Source: Enterococcus sp. 4G2_DIV0659
GTDB lineage: Bacteria > Bacillota > Bacilli > Lactobacillales > Enterococcaceae
DNA length: 64,000 nucleotides
Assembly (NCBI RefSeq): GCF_002140715.2
Contig: NZ_NGLE02000001.1
Coordinates: forward strand, 1,585,001-1,649,000
Direction: 5' to 3'
Of the stretch, positions 49,027 through 57,700 are shown in pieces; position 1 is the stretch's first letter; every line of letters begins with the position of its first letter. Made by a program: the position numbers and the translations under genes. The notes beneath the pieces are model-generated. The model ran no database searches, was not told where the DNA came from, and was given only the letters and a program-made list of their open reading frames with translations.

Positions 49027-49106
49027 ACATTCAACCTCCAAACCTTTCTTTAAACCTATCTGATTAACCTTCATCACTTCTTACAATTTGAACGAATTGA
49101 CATTTC

Positions 49107-49637
49107 TTATATACCATTACTTCTATTTTGGGTTTGAATTTTATTCATTAAGTCTTCAATTTTTATTAATTCATTTTTATATTGATCAATTGTTTCTGGA
49201 AATTCATTAATCATAAAATTAAAAAACTCATCCGCAGACTTCAATACTATTGAAAAAAAGTCTTTCTCTGGCACATTCCATTTTTTTATTTCAGATGATT
49301 CCACAGAAAATGAAATTTGATTATTTGCTATTCGGTTCATTTCTAATTTGATTGGTTGGTCTGGAAAGTATGTTTCCGATTGACCTTTTTCTAGCACTAT
49401 ACTAATCATTTCCACCAAGTAAGACCAAAGTTGATCAACTAAATCCCAATGCCGTTGTCCTAAAATTTCTTCATCAATGTACTTTAAACATATCGCTCCT
49501 TCTACATAAAACAGGTCAACGTCACTTTTAATAACGGATACTTCTTTTAAATTATCAATATTTACAAAATTACTTTTTAAATTGTCCATTGTAACAATGG
49601 CGCCTGGTTTTAACATATATGATGTACATGTGAACAC
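49107..49637 (-). CDS. Hypothetical soluble protein, possible immunity protein
   Basis: A 176-aa acidic protein starting with GTG (TAGGTG five bases ahead). It contains IVLKSADEFFNFMINEFPETIDQYKNELIKIEDLM at its end. No signal or membrane segment. It sits between two immunity-like genes, so a similar role is inferred. Family unknown. Confidence 0.5.
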   Translation of the reverse strand: MFTCTSYMLKPGAIVTMDNLKSNFVNIDNLKEVSVIKSDVDLFYVEGAICLKYIDEEILGQRHWDLVDQLWSYLVEMISIVLEKGQSETYFPDQPIKLEMNRIANNQISFSVESSEIKKWNVPEKDFFSIVLKSADEFFNFMINEFPETIDQYKNELIKIEDLMNKIQTQNRSNGI

Positions 49638-49645
49638 TTTTTCAC

Positions 49646-49845
49646 CTACTTAATTAATTCGTATAATTGACCAATTCGCCCATTTTTAAATCCACGGTTA
49701 ATATTATATTCAGAGCCTTTTATAAAACCATAACCTACACTCAAAAAAATTTCTTTAGTTCTTTAGGAATTTCTAATTCAATTATGCCTTCCATTTTTAC
49801 ATTGTAAAAAGTATTCCCACTATTATCTTCTATACATTTAGTCAT
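49646..49845 (-). pseudogene. SMI1/KNR4-like immunity gene remnant, frameshifted
   Basis: From ATG at 49845 the frame reads MTKCIEDNSGNTFYNVKMEG...IPKELKKFF and hits TGA. Moving one base within the A7 run (49743-49749 plus strand) continues as LSVGYGFIKGSEYNINRGFKNG...YELIK to a stop at 49646. The motif LPKELKKFYxxVGYGFIKGSxYNINR is typical of SMI1/KNR4-type immunity proteins. About 65 aa in all, so it is also truncated relative to the family. Confidence 0.6.
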
Positions 49846-49900
49846 AAGCTGTTATTCCTTTATTTTCTCATAAATAGATATAGTTTTACTTATATATTCT

Positions 49901-50500
49901 TTAAAGAATCGGTTCATCCTTCTCATTCAATACAGTTTTTATTTCATGATTTTCGTAAATTACCATATATTCATCTGGGAGAGCCAGAACTTGAATTATC
50001 TCAGGTTTTTGTTTTAAAAGTTGATAAGCATATAAGGAATATAGATCTTCTTCTGAACTATCCTCTTCTATACTACCTATATACCAACCTGAATCACCTG
50101 ATTCTGCATCACTAGATCTTTGCATATACATTGTATCGAAAGTTAAAATATTTTTTTGAAGTATGATTTTATCGCCAAAACTAATTGATTTGCCTTCTAA
50201 ATTTAGTTTTCTCAAAAAATGACCTTGTTCTAACTGTACCCATAGAGCCAAGGTTAAATCTTTAGTCTTATCTTCAAAAGGATTTTTGCTAGTATCATTT
50301 GTTAGTATAACGAATGAGTCTTTATTTATTTCTTCTAAAAAATAAATTGACCACTCAAGCCGGAATGAAAATCCATTGACAAATTCTTCTTCATTAATAT
50401 TATTTAGAACAGAGAACAGACTTAATACTTGAGGCTCTAACTCTTTTTCTGCAACAGCTGTAAATTCTTTGCTCCCTATCTTTTGCTTAAATTCTCGCAT
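49901..50500 (-). CDS. Probable immunity protein, DUF2185/Imm33-like C terminus
   Basis: A 199-aa cytoplasmic protein. The C-terminal segment ESGDSGWYIGSIEEDSSEEDLYSLYAYQLLKQKPEIIQVLALP resembles the DUF2185/Imm33 pattern (DSGWRFFxGxE...). No nuclease or toxin gene is directly beside it, so it may be an orphan immunity gene. AGAGGGAGG precedes the start. Confidence 0.55.
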   Translation of the reverse strand: MREFKQKIGSKEFTAVAEKELEPQVLSLFSVLNNINEEEFVNGFSFRLEWSIYFLEEINKDSFVILTNDTSKNPFEDKTKDLTLALWVQLEQGHFLRKLNLEGKSISFGDKIILQKNILTFDTMYMQRSSDAESGDSGWYIGSIEEDSSEEDLYSLYAYQLLKQKPEIIQVLALPDEYMVIYENHEIKTVLNEKDEPIL

Positions 50501-50662
50501 TTATTTTTAACCTCCCTCTTATGGATATTTCCAAAGACTCTCTAGCCCTTTTAAAGTATTAGCTTTCTTTTCTAATCTTATTTTAAACGTTCTTCGTTAT
50601 TAAATAGCTCTATTTAATTTTTTGTATCTACTCTAAATAATATTCTAACACTTCATTGCTGA

Positions 50663-50696
50663 AAAACGATATCAACTTTTTAGTTGATATCGTTTT
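50663..50696. terminator. Terminator after the LXG/immunity pair
   Basis: A perfect 14-bp stem (AAAACGATATCAAC and its complement) with a 6-nt loop and a T run on both strands. It lies downstream of 50774-51232 and separates the effector operon from the immunity array. Confidence 0.75.
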
Positions 50697-50773
50697 ATTA
50701 GACTTATCTATCGAAAAGATTGATTATTAGAATGATGCTCTAACTTCCTATATTTGACTTTAATAAGAAATCT

Positions 50774-51232
50774 TTATAGTAAGGAATCATTTAACATCTT
50801 ATCAAACAGTTCTGAGAATTTCTTAAAACTATACATTTCACTTCCAGAAGGATTATCTAACTCCCAATATAACTTTGTTTTCTTTTCATATACATACCAA
50901 CTAACATTGGATTCTCCTAAAAATATATACGCCTTATTCTCCTCTACGTCATACCATATCTCATTATACTCTATAGCTCCATAAACTCTTTGCTCAATAT
51001 TTTCCCTATTTTCCATCAGCTCCTCATCCACACCATATAACACAAAACCATTAAAATCTAGACCATTTATTTCTTTTAATATCTCAATATAACCTTTTGG
51101 AAATTCTATATTAAGATCTTTCTTTATCTTTTTTGTAAACTTAGCTATTTCATCATTCGTAGCTCCCCTGTTAATTTTATCACCATAGGATTCTTCTATT
51201 TTTTTTACACGATTTAAATTTTCTTTCCACAT
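50774..51232 (-). CDS. YrhA/SMI1-KNR4-family immunity protein
   Basis: A 152-aa cytoplasmic protein. NDEIAKFTKKIKKDLNIEFPKGYIEILKEINGLDFNGFVLYGVDEE matches the SMI1/KNR4 (YrhA) fold. It begins 11 bp after the LXG gene, so the two form an effector-immunity pair. It is expected to protect against the HNH nuclease of that effector. Confidence 0.8.
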   Translation of the reverse strand: MWKENLNRVKKIEESYGDKINRGATNDEIAKFTKKIKKDLNIEFPKGYIEILKEINGLDFNGFVLYGVDEELMENRENIEQRVYGAIEYNEIWYDVEENKAYIFLGESNVSWYVYEKKTKLYWELDNPSGSEMYSFKKFSELFDKMLNDSLL

Positions 51233-51243
51233 TTATTTTCCTC

Positions 51244-53244
51244 CTACTTAGGATATATATTTCCATCAATCATGGGCCATTCAACCTGTTTAATTTCTCC
51301 AGGCTTCATTCCTCTTGCTACACTATTCTGATGATTAGTAATAACTTTATGCCAAGGCTCATTTTCTATCAATACGAGATTAGCAAAATCATTGGTCCCA
51401 CTATCATCTAATGGCAATTTATGATGAACTTGCCATCCCTGCGGTACATTTCCATTTTTAATTCTTGCTATATCTTTCTCACTAAATCCCAATTCTTTGA
51501 GATATTTTTCATTGGCGCCCAACTCTTTTAAGAAATTTTTTCTTACTGAACTATCAAATTTATTTCTTAATTTTTTAGTTTCTGAAGGACTTCTCTTAAT
51601 ATAATCAATAACCTCAGTTTTTACATTTTTTAAAGTATGTTCTTTCCCACGAAGTTTACCTTTAAAATCATCAACAGCGCCACTACCTTTACCAAAGTTA
51701 GCTTTAGCTAACTCCATGTAATCACCCAACGTCCCCTTACCGATATTCACTTTTCCAAATCCATTTGCCCCAGCAAGTGCTACTTCGTCCATAATCGGCA
51801 TTGGGATATTCTTCACCTTCGCTATAAAGGCTTTGGTCGCTTCATCTCCATATTTCAATCCTTTATTCATCAGGGATGTAACCTTGCCTACTTTGTTCAA
51901 GGTCGTTGCTTTCGATGCTGCTTTAAAGGCGTCCATTCCTTTGGATAGTTTACCTGCCAGCTTCGTTCCTTTCAGTGCCGCGCTTATTTCACCGGCTCCT
52001 ACAAACATACTCGCTACATCAAAGATATAGCCGCCTACCGCATACGCACCTTCTGTTTTTATATCATTAACTATAGTATTAACGAAACTTACACCCATGT
52101 CAAAGGTTTGTTTTGCTGCTTCTCTATGCGCAGGACTAACTAATAATATCCATGGTCCAGTCACTGTCTGGGCGTTCATCGCAAAGGTCTTCAAGACACT
52201 TCCGATCGCTTTCGTATTTTCCCATGCCCCTTTAATATCGTCTAATTTCCATTCTGGTGTTTTTATGCCTCTTAAGGAGTCAAGTCCCCATTCGCCTAAT
52301 TCGATACCTAAATGAAGGAGCTGACTAGCACCTATTGCGATGGAACTTACCATCTTACCTGCACCGCCAATGAATCCTTCTAACAGGAGTAACTCATTTT
52401 TAAATTTTTGGGGGATGGAGAGGTTTTTTGTCCCCTCTACTACATTCCCCCACCAGCCGCCTATATTATCGGACATATTTTGGAGGAAGCTTTCAACGGG
52501 GTGACGATCTGCCCATTTTGCTTTCGCTTTCTTTTCTGCTTCTTTTGCTTCTCGTAAGGCCTCTGCTTCTGCCTTAGCGATTTGACTATCGATATCTTTG
52601 ATTGCTTCTGCCAACCCAGTTTGGGAGGCGAATTCCATAAATCTTGGGTCTGTATAGCTTAAACCACTTGCCGTTTCTGACATTTTTATTTGTTGAGAAA
52701 GGACATTGATGATTTCTTCTGCTTGACTTGGCTTCTGCTTATCATCAAACTCATTAACTTTTTGAATGATTTTATCCAAATGCCTTTTGGCTTCATCACA
52801 AGCACTGGTGAATGAGCTACTACTTGGCATGGAAAGTGAAATCAAATCGGATATATCACTATATACGGACTTAATCGCCTGTCTTTTCTCTTTGTGTTCG
52901 CTCTTAAATTTATCAATAGATGCTTTTGCCTTCGTTAAGACCGCTTCGTCTAACACCGCATTTTGTGACGTTTCTCCGGTGGTTCCCGCAAATTCGGCAT
53001 ATGTTTGTTGTAAATCTAATTCTACTAGTTTATAGCTGTTTTTTAAACCGACAAGTACGGCATTTTTATTATTATTGATATCTGCCGCAATTGCTTGTCC
53101 GACTTGCCCATGCATCGCATTACTGTTAATGATCCCATTCATTGAATTTTTGGCATTATTTAGTTGTTCTTGTGCGGTTCTTGATAATTTTTGATACTGT
53201 TCCAACGCCTTTTTCATTTCGGCTGTTTCTACGTGAAAGCCCAT
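51244..53244 (-). CDS. LXG-domain type VII effector with C-terminal HNH nuclease
   Basis: A 666-aa polymorphic toxin. The N-terminal ~200 residues are alpha-helical and fit the LXG domain (MGFHVETAEMKKALEQYQ). A glycine/alanine-rich pre-toxin region lies at ~270-450. The end carries an HNH-type nuclease domain (~595-655) with GWQVHHKLPLDDSGTNDFANLVLIENEPWHKVITNHQ. LXG proteins are exported by type VIIb systems and kill neighbouring bacteria or act intracellularly. The accessory small proteins upstream and the immunity gene downstream fit this. Nuclease action is inferred from the motif. Confidence 0.85.
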   Translation of the reverse strand: MGFHVETAEMKKALEQYQKLSRTAQEQLNNAKNSMNGIINSNAMHGQVGQAIAADINNNKNAVLVGLKNSYKLVELDLQQTYAEFAGTTGETSQNAVLDEAVLTKAKASIDKFKSEHKEKRQAIKSVYSDISDLISLSMPSSSSFTSACDEAKRHLDKIIQKVNEFDDKQKPSQAEEIINVLSQQIKMSETASGLSYTDPRFMEFASQTGLAEAIKDIDSQIAKAEAEALREAKEAEKKAKAKWADRHPVESFLQNMSDNIGGWWGNVVEGTKNLSIPQKFKNELLLLEGFIGGAGKMVSSIAIGASQLLHLGIELGEWGLDSLRGIKTPEWKLDDIKGAWENTKAIGSVLKTFAMNAQTVTGPWILLVSPAHREAAKQTFDMGVSFVNTIVNDIKTEGAYAVGGYIFDVASMFVGAGEISAALKGTKLAGKLSKGMDAFKAASKATTLNKVGKVTSLMNKGLKYGDEATKAFIAKVKNIPMPIMDEVALAGANGFGKVNIGKGTLGDYMELAKANFGKGSGAVDDFKGKLRGKEHTLKNVKTEVIDYIKRSPSETKKLRNKFDSSVRKNFLKELGANEKYLKELGFSEKDIARIKNGNVPQGWQVHHKLPLDDSGTNDFANLVLIENEPWHKVITNHQNSVARGMKPGEIKQVEWPMIDGNIYPK

Positions 53245-53274
53245 AACTAGCTCCTTTCTTTGTGTTTTTATCCT

Positions 53275-53985
53275 CTATTCTGTTGGTGTCATTTCAGTCA
53301 GTGCCTCATAATAGGAAATCGCATCTTCTGTCGTCATATACGCTGTAGAGATTTGTTGATTCAATACTTGCGTCGCTCGTAATACATCAAATGAGAAGGC
53401 TTCCTCATACTCATTCGTATAACTTTCTGCGATTACACGTTTAATCATCATATTAGAAATCAGAACAGGATCATTTCCTGGGATTTCACCAAATGGCCAT
53501 AGTCGTCCTAAGTAATCAACAATATAGTGATCAAAGCCTGACATCAACGGGACTTTTCTTCCTGTAAGGGTAACAATCGCCCCTAATTCTCTGTCTTTAA
53601 ACATACCTGCTACGCTTTCTGGCAACATACTTTCATCAAGCTCAACTGTCGTTCCAACCGGATAAATCGGCGCAAATGCAACATCAATTTTGCCAATGTA
53701 TTGTAAAAATTGAGGAATAGTTAAGACCACTTGGTTTGCTTGGCGATCAAAGGTAACAGATTGTTCCTCGTAATCGAAGAAAACACTTAATTTAGCACCA
53801 ACCATTGGCTTGTGTTCAAATTGTTGCTCCAAATTTCGATATGTTTTATAAACTGATTTTAATAGCTGAAAATTAGTTCCTAAGAGAACACCTGTTAAAA
53901 TCAACTCTTCTGTGATTTCAAACGTAAGTGATTCATCATTAATCAACACACCTTCAAAAAATTTCTTTGAATCATAATTCGCCAT
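53275..53985 (-). CDS. DUF4176-like type VII accessory protein
   Basis: A 236-aa protein starting at the ATG that overlaps the preceding stop (TGATG). The C-terminal half has LGAIVTLTGRKVPLMSGFDHYIVDYLGRLWPFGEIPGNDPVLISNMMIKRVIAESYTNEYEEAF, resembling DUF4176 proteins found in LXG operons. Such proteins are reported to help the LXG effector reach the secretion machinery. The N-terminal half is unassigned. Confidence 0.6.
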   Translation of the reverse strand: MANYDSKKFFEGVLINDESLTFEITEELILTGVLLGTNFQLLKSVYKTYRNLEQQFEHKPMVGAKLSVFFDYEEQSVTFDRQANQVVLTIPQFLQYIGKIDVAFAPIYPVGTTVELDESMLPESVAGMFKDRELGAIVTLTGRKVPLMSGFDHYIVDYLGRLWPFGEIPGNDPVLISNMMIKRVIAESYTNEYEEAFSFDVLRATQVLNQQISTAYMTTEDAISYYEALTEMTPTE

Positions 53986-54278
53986 CACTTAAACCTCACT
54001 TTGGTTGTATTTTGCTCAAATGTTCTAGATGCTTGCTTGTCTTCGTTGACAATATTTTCAGCCACTTGTTTCATTTTTTGCGTATCTGTTTTAGACACGT
54101 TTTTGAAGGATTCGACTGTATTTACCAGTGTTTTTTGCGTCTCTATGACTTTTTTAAATCGTTTTAAGGTTGTTTTACCTAAGTCATTGATTGTAGGCTT
54201 AGAAATACTTGAAACTGCGCTATCTGCTTTTGAAACAACGGCGTCCCACGCTGCCTTATCAACACCTGTTTTTCCCAT
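53985..54278 (-). CDS. LXG-associated helical protein (DUF3130/TIGR04197-like)
   Basis: A 97-aa helical protein (GKTTLKRFKKVIETQKTLVNTVESFKNVSKTDTQKMKQVAENIV). DUF3130-type proteins are small WXG100-like partners encoded directly before LXG effectors. It overlaps the DUF4176-like gene and probably binds the LXG domain. Confidence 0.6.
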   Translation of the reverse strand: MGKTGVDKAAWDAVVSKADSAVSSISKPTINDLGKTTLKRFKKVIETQKTLVNTVESFKNVSKTDTQKMKQVAENIVNEDKQASRTFEQNTTKVRFK

Positions 54279-54300
54279 TTATATTCTCTCCTTTGTCAGG

Positions 54301-54738
54301 CTAAAAGATTGAAGCCAAGAAGTTTTTTGCCATATCAAAGGCACTTTCTACAGCACTCAACAAATCCCCTTGCTCTAATTCTTTCTTTGCTATTTCTGCA
54401 TCTAGTCTTGCCATATTTTTTTCATAGGCGTTTTCCTCTTTATGCAATGTTGTACCCATTTTTTGCGCTTTTTCGTCAAATTTATCTCGAAGCGTTCCCT
54501 TGAACTGTCCTGTACTCAACTTTGTTGGGTATTGCTTCACTTGATTTTCAAATTGCGAAAAGTTTTTCATGGATTTATTTAATTTGCTTTTTGCTTCTTT
54601 CAGCCGTTCTAATTTCTTTTGATTTTTGTCATAAGCGGCTTTTCGTTCATTTCCGATTCGTTGCCATTTTGTCGATTCTCGTCGATTTTGAGCATTTCGC
54701 TCTTGGCGTTTTCTTTCTGCTGCCTCATCTTTGGCCAT
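54301..54738 (-). CDS. LXG-associated helical protein (DUF5082-like)
   Basis: A 145-aa coiled-coil protein, very basic at its start (KDEAAERKRQERNAQNRRES), with a central helix-turn-helix hairpin around LSTGQFKGTLRDKF. Size and place (between essC and a DUF3130-like gene) fit the DUF5082/YwqH partner of LXG effectors. The family call is by pattern, not by a search. Confidence 0.55.
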   Translation of the reverse strand: MAKDEAAERKRQERNAQNRRESTKWQRIGNERKAAYDKNQKKLERLKEAKSKLNKSMKNFSQFENQVKQYPTKLSTGQFKGTLRDKFDEKAQKMGTTLHKEENAYEKNMARLDAEIAKKELEQGDLLSAVESAFDMAKNFLASIF

Positions 54739-54775
54739 TTTTTTCCCTCCTTGTTACAGCAAACAATCATTTATT

Positions 54776-57700
54776 TTACTCACTAACCAACTTCACTCGG
54801 CATGCATTTCGTCCAATAAAGAAATGAGACTCATCTAATTCCACTACAGGTTCACTGTAACCTGATTTAATATTGATAAATCCTTGGTCTGCTAAACGTG
54901 TGCCGATCATGCCTGCTGGGATATTCGTACGTAGTCGTTTGTTAAAGTCATCAAAGCTGTTTTCAATTTGTTTTTGATTGCCTTGGAAGATAAAGTAGAT
55001 GTTCACTTTGGCAGCTTTTCTTAAATACACATCGATTGCGTCATTGGTAATGAATGTTTTGTCTCCGAAAATATGTGCTTCTGGGACATAGACAAACATT
55101 GGTTCATGTTCTGTTGCGTCTTGACGTACTTCGATTTCACTGACTAAATCATTGACAAAGGTACTGTAATCCGGTTCTGCCACCATCATGTCAAAGCTTT
55201 CTGTAAAGCCGCCGAAACGTTCTGAACCGTTAAAGACAACCCGTTGTGCTCGTCCTTCAAAGTGTTTTAGATTTTCTACTATGACTTTTTCAATATATTC
55301 TGTTTGTTGCGGTGAGTCGTCTCCAATCACAAAATAGCCCTGTTCTTGTGGATCAAAACCGACAACATTGGTTGTTTCTTTATCCAAACCGATTGGTAAT
55401 TGTAGGTGTTCCAGCATCATTTGTGTTTGTTTTGACTCGTAGAAATCAGCCATTGAAACAACTTTTGCCAGCATTGGAATCTTAATCGGACGTTCGCCTG
55501 TCCACTCTTGATCCATTGCTTCTATTTCTTGTTCTAAATGATTCAATCGGTCAATATCATTTTCGCCATGAGTCGGAAGATAAATTTGAAGCTCATGTGG
55601 CTCATCTAATTTGATCTGTGCTCGTCCGATGATTTCTTGTGGAATCAACGCATCTCGCCCAACCACATCTCTGATTGCTCCTTCTTCTACTAAGAATAAG
55701 CCAATATGAGACGGAATATTGCTTGCCATGCTCATCTTGAAGGTAGATGTTCTAAGAACAGATAAAACAGCGTAAAGGCCTACACTAGCCCCTTCTCGTA
55801 GCAACTGATTCACCACTGATTCGATTTCTTCTTCTAATGGACTTTCCTTGATCGCATCGAATCCATCAATAATCGTAATTACTACAGGTAGTTTATTCCC
55901 TGATTTTTCTTCATATTGTGAAAGACTCGCTACGCCATAATCAGTAAAGGCATCTTTTCGTTCTTGAATTTCTTTTCGGATTCGTTTCAAGAACTTCACT
56001 AATTTCTCTTCTTCTTCTAAACGAACTAAGTCAGCGACATGAGGTAGTTTTTTCAACGGAAGTAAGCCGTTTGTACCGAAATCAAATAAATTGAACTGCA
56101 CTTGACTTGGTGTATTTAGTCGGGCAAGGTTCATCACTAATGTTTGAAGTGCCGTTGATTTACCAAATCCAGGTGAACCATAAAACGCAGTGTGTGTCAG
56201 CTCATTAAAATTAAAGTTGAACACGACTTGTTCTTGTTTAGAAGGAATATCCATATAGCCAAACGGAACGCTTAATTGTCTTGTTTCGCCCCACTCTTTT
56301 GATAAGATAGGTGAATCTATCATTGCTTCTAGTGGAGGAAGCCATGGTTTTTCTGGTAATACAGCGTTAGTTTCTTCTGAATAGGCTTGAATTGCATCAA
56401 CAATCACATCTAATTGCGTTTGTTCTTCTTCTTTTTTCACGACAGTATCTTCTTCTTGTGAAAGGTCTGCCGTTAGTAATTCATATTGTCCTAGTTGATT
56501 GATCAGCCAAATGCGCTCGTCCACTTTTTCTTCCCGTGAAACAAATGGATCATAATTAGCCCCACTCCAAGCAGATTGGAATAACTCATAAATTTCATTG
56601 TTCCCCACTTGTAAATAGGCACGACCTGGTTGTGTGATTGTCGCTGCATCTGGTGTTTTGATGATTTCATTTGAATCATTCGCATCTGCCACTTTTAATG
56701 CCAGTTTAAAACGAGAATTCGACCAGATTTGGTCATCAACAACGCCACTCGGTTTTTGAGTAGCTAAGATCAAATGAACGCCTAAAGACCGTCCGATTCG
56801 GGCAGTTGAAACAAGTTCCGCCATAAAGTCAGGTTCATTGGCTTTAAGCTCGGCAAACTCATCACTAATCAAGAAAAGATGAGGAAGTGGATCGCTTGGG
56901 TACTTTTTCTTTTCTTCTGGATCTGTGATTGTTTTGCCTTGTTTATATAATTTGGTATAGCCATTGATATGATTCACACCAAATTGACCAAATTTACGTT
57001 GTCTTTTTTGTAATTCTGCACGAATACTTTGTAAGGCTCTGGCAGAACTCGCGCCATCCAGATTGGTAATAGAACCAAGCAAGTGAGGCAAGTTAGCAAA
57101 TAAATTCGCCATCCCTCCACCTTTAAAGTCGATAGGTAAAAAGCCAACATCTTCTGGCGCAAAATTCACTGCTAACGACAAGATATAACTTTGTACGATT
57201 TCAGATTTACCCGATCCTGTTGTACCCGCAACTAAACCATGAGGCCCATGCGCCCGCTCATGTAGATTAAGGTAAACGATATCGTCTTTTCCGCGCACAC
57301 CTAAGGGAACAGCCAACGATTTAGACGTATCTGCTTTGGTCCAACGCGTACCGATATTTAACTCATCTACTGCTTTTACATCGTACAACTCAAGAAAATC
57401 AATTGCTTCAGGGATCGCATTCTTCTCCACCTCAACATGATGTAAATTCGCCAATCTCTGCAAGGCTTCTTCAATCGGATAAGCAGTCGGTAAATGGGTA
57501 GGTACAAACGCTTGATTCACATATTCATTGTTTTGATTGATTAGGATTGCGGCTTCACTACTTTGATAATCAATCAATGTTGTCGTTGTCTCAGGCAACA
57601 TCGGCAAAGCGTCTTTCCCCCAAATAACGGTTACGCCATATGGGCTCATATCTTCTGCTAAAAATTCATTCAAGCCATGACCTGATAACCAGCTTTCTTC

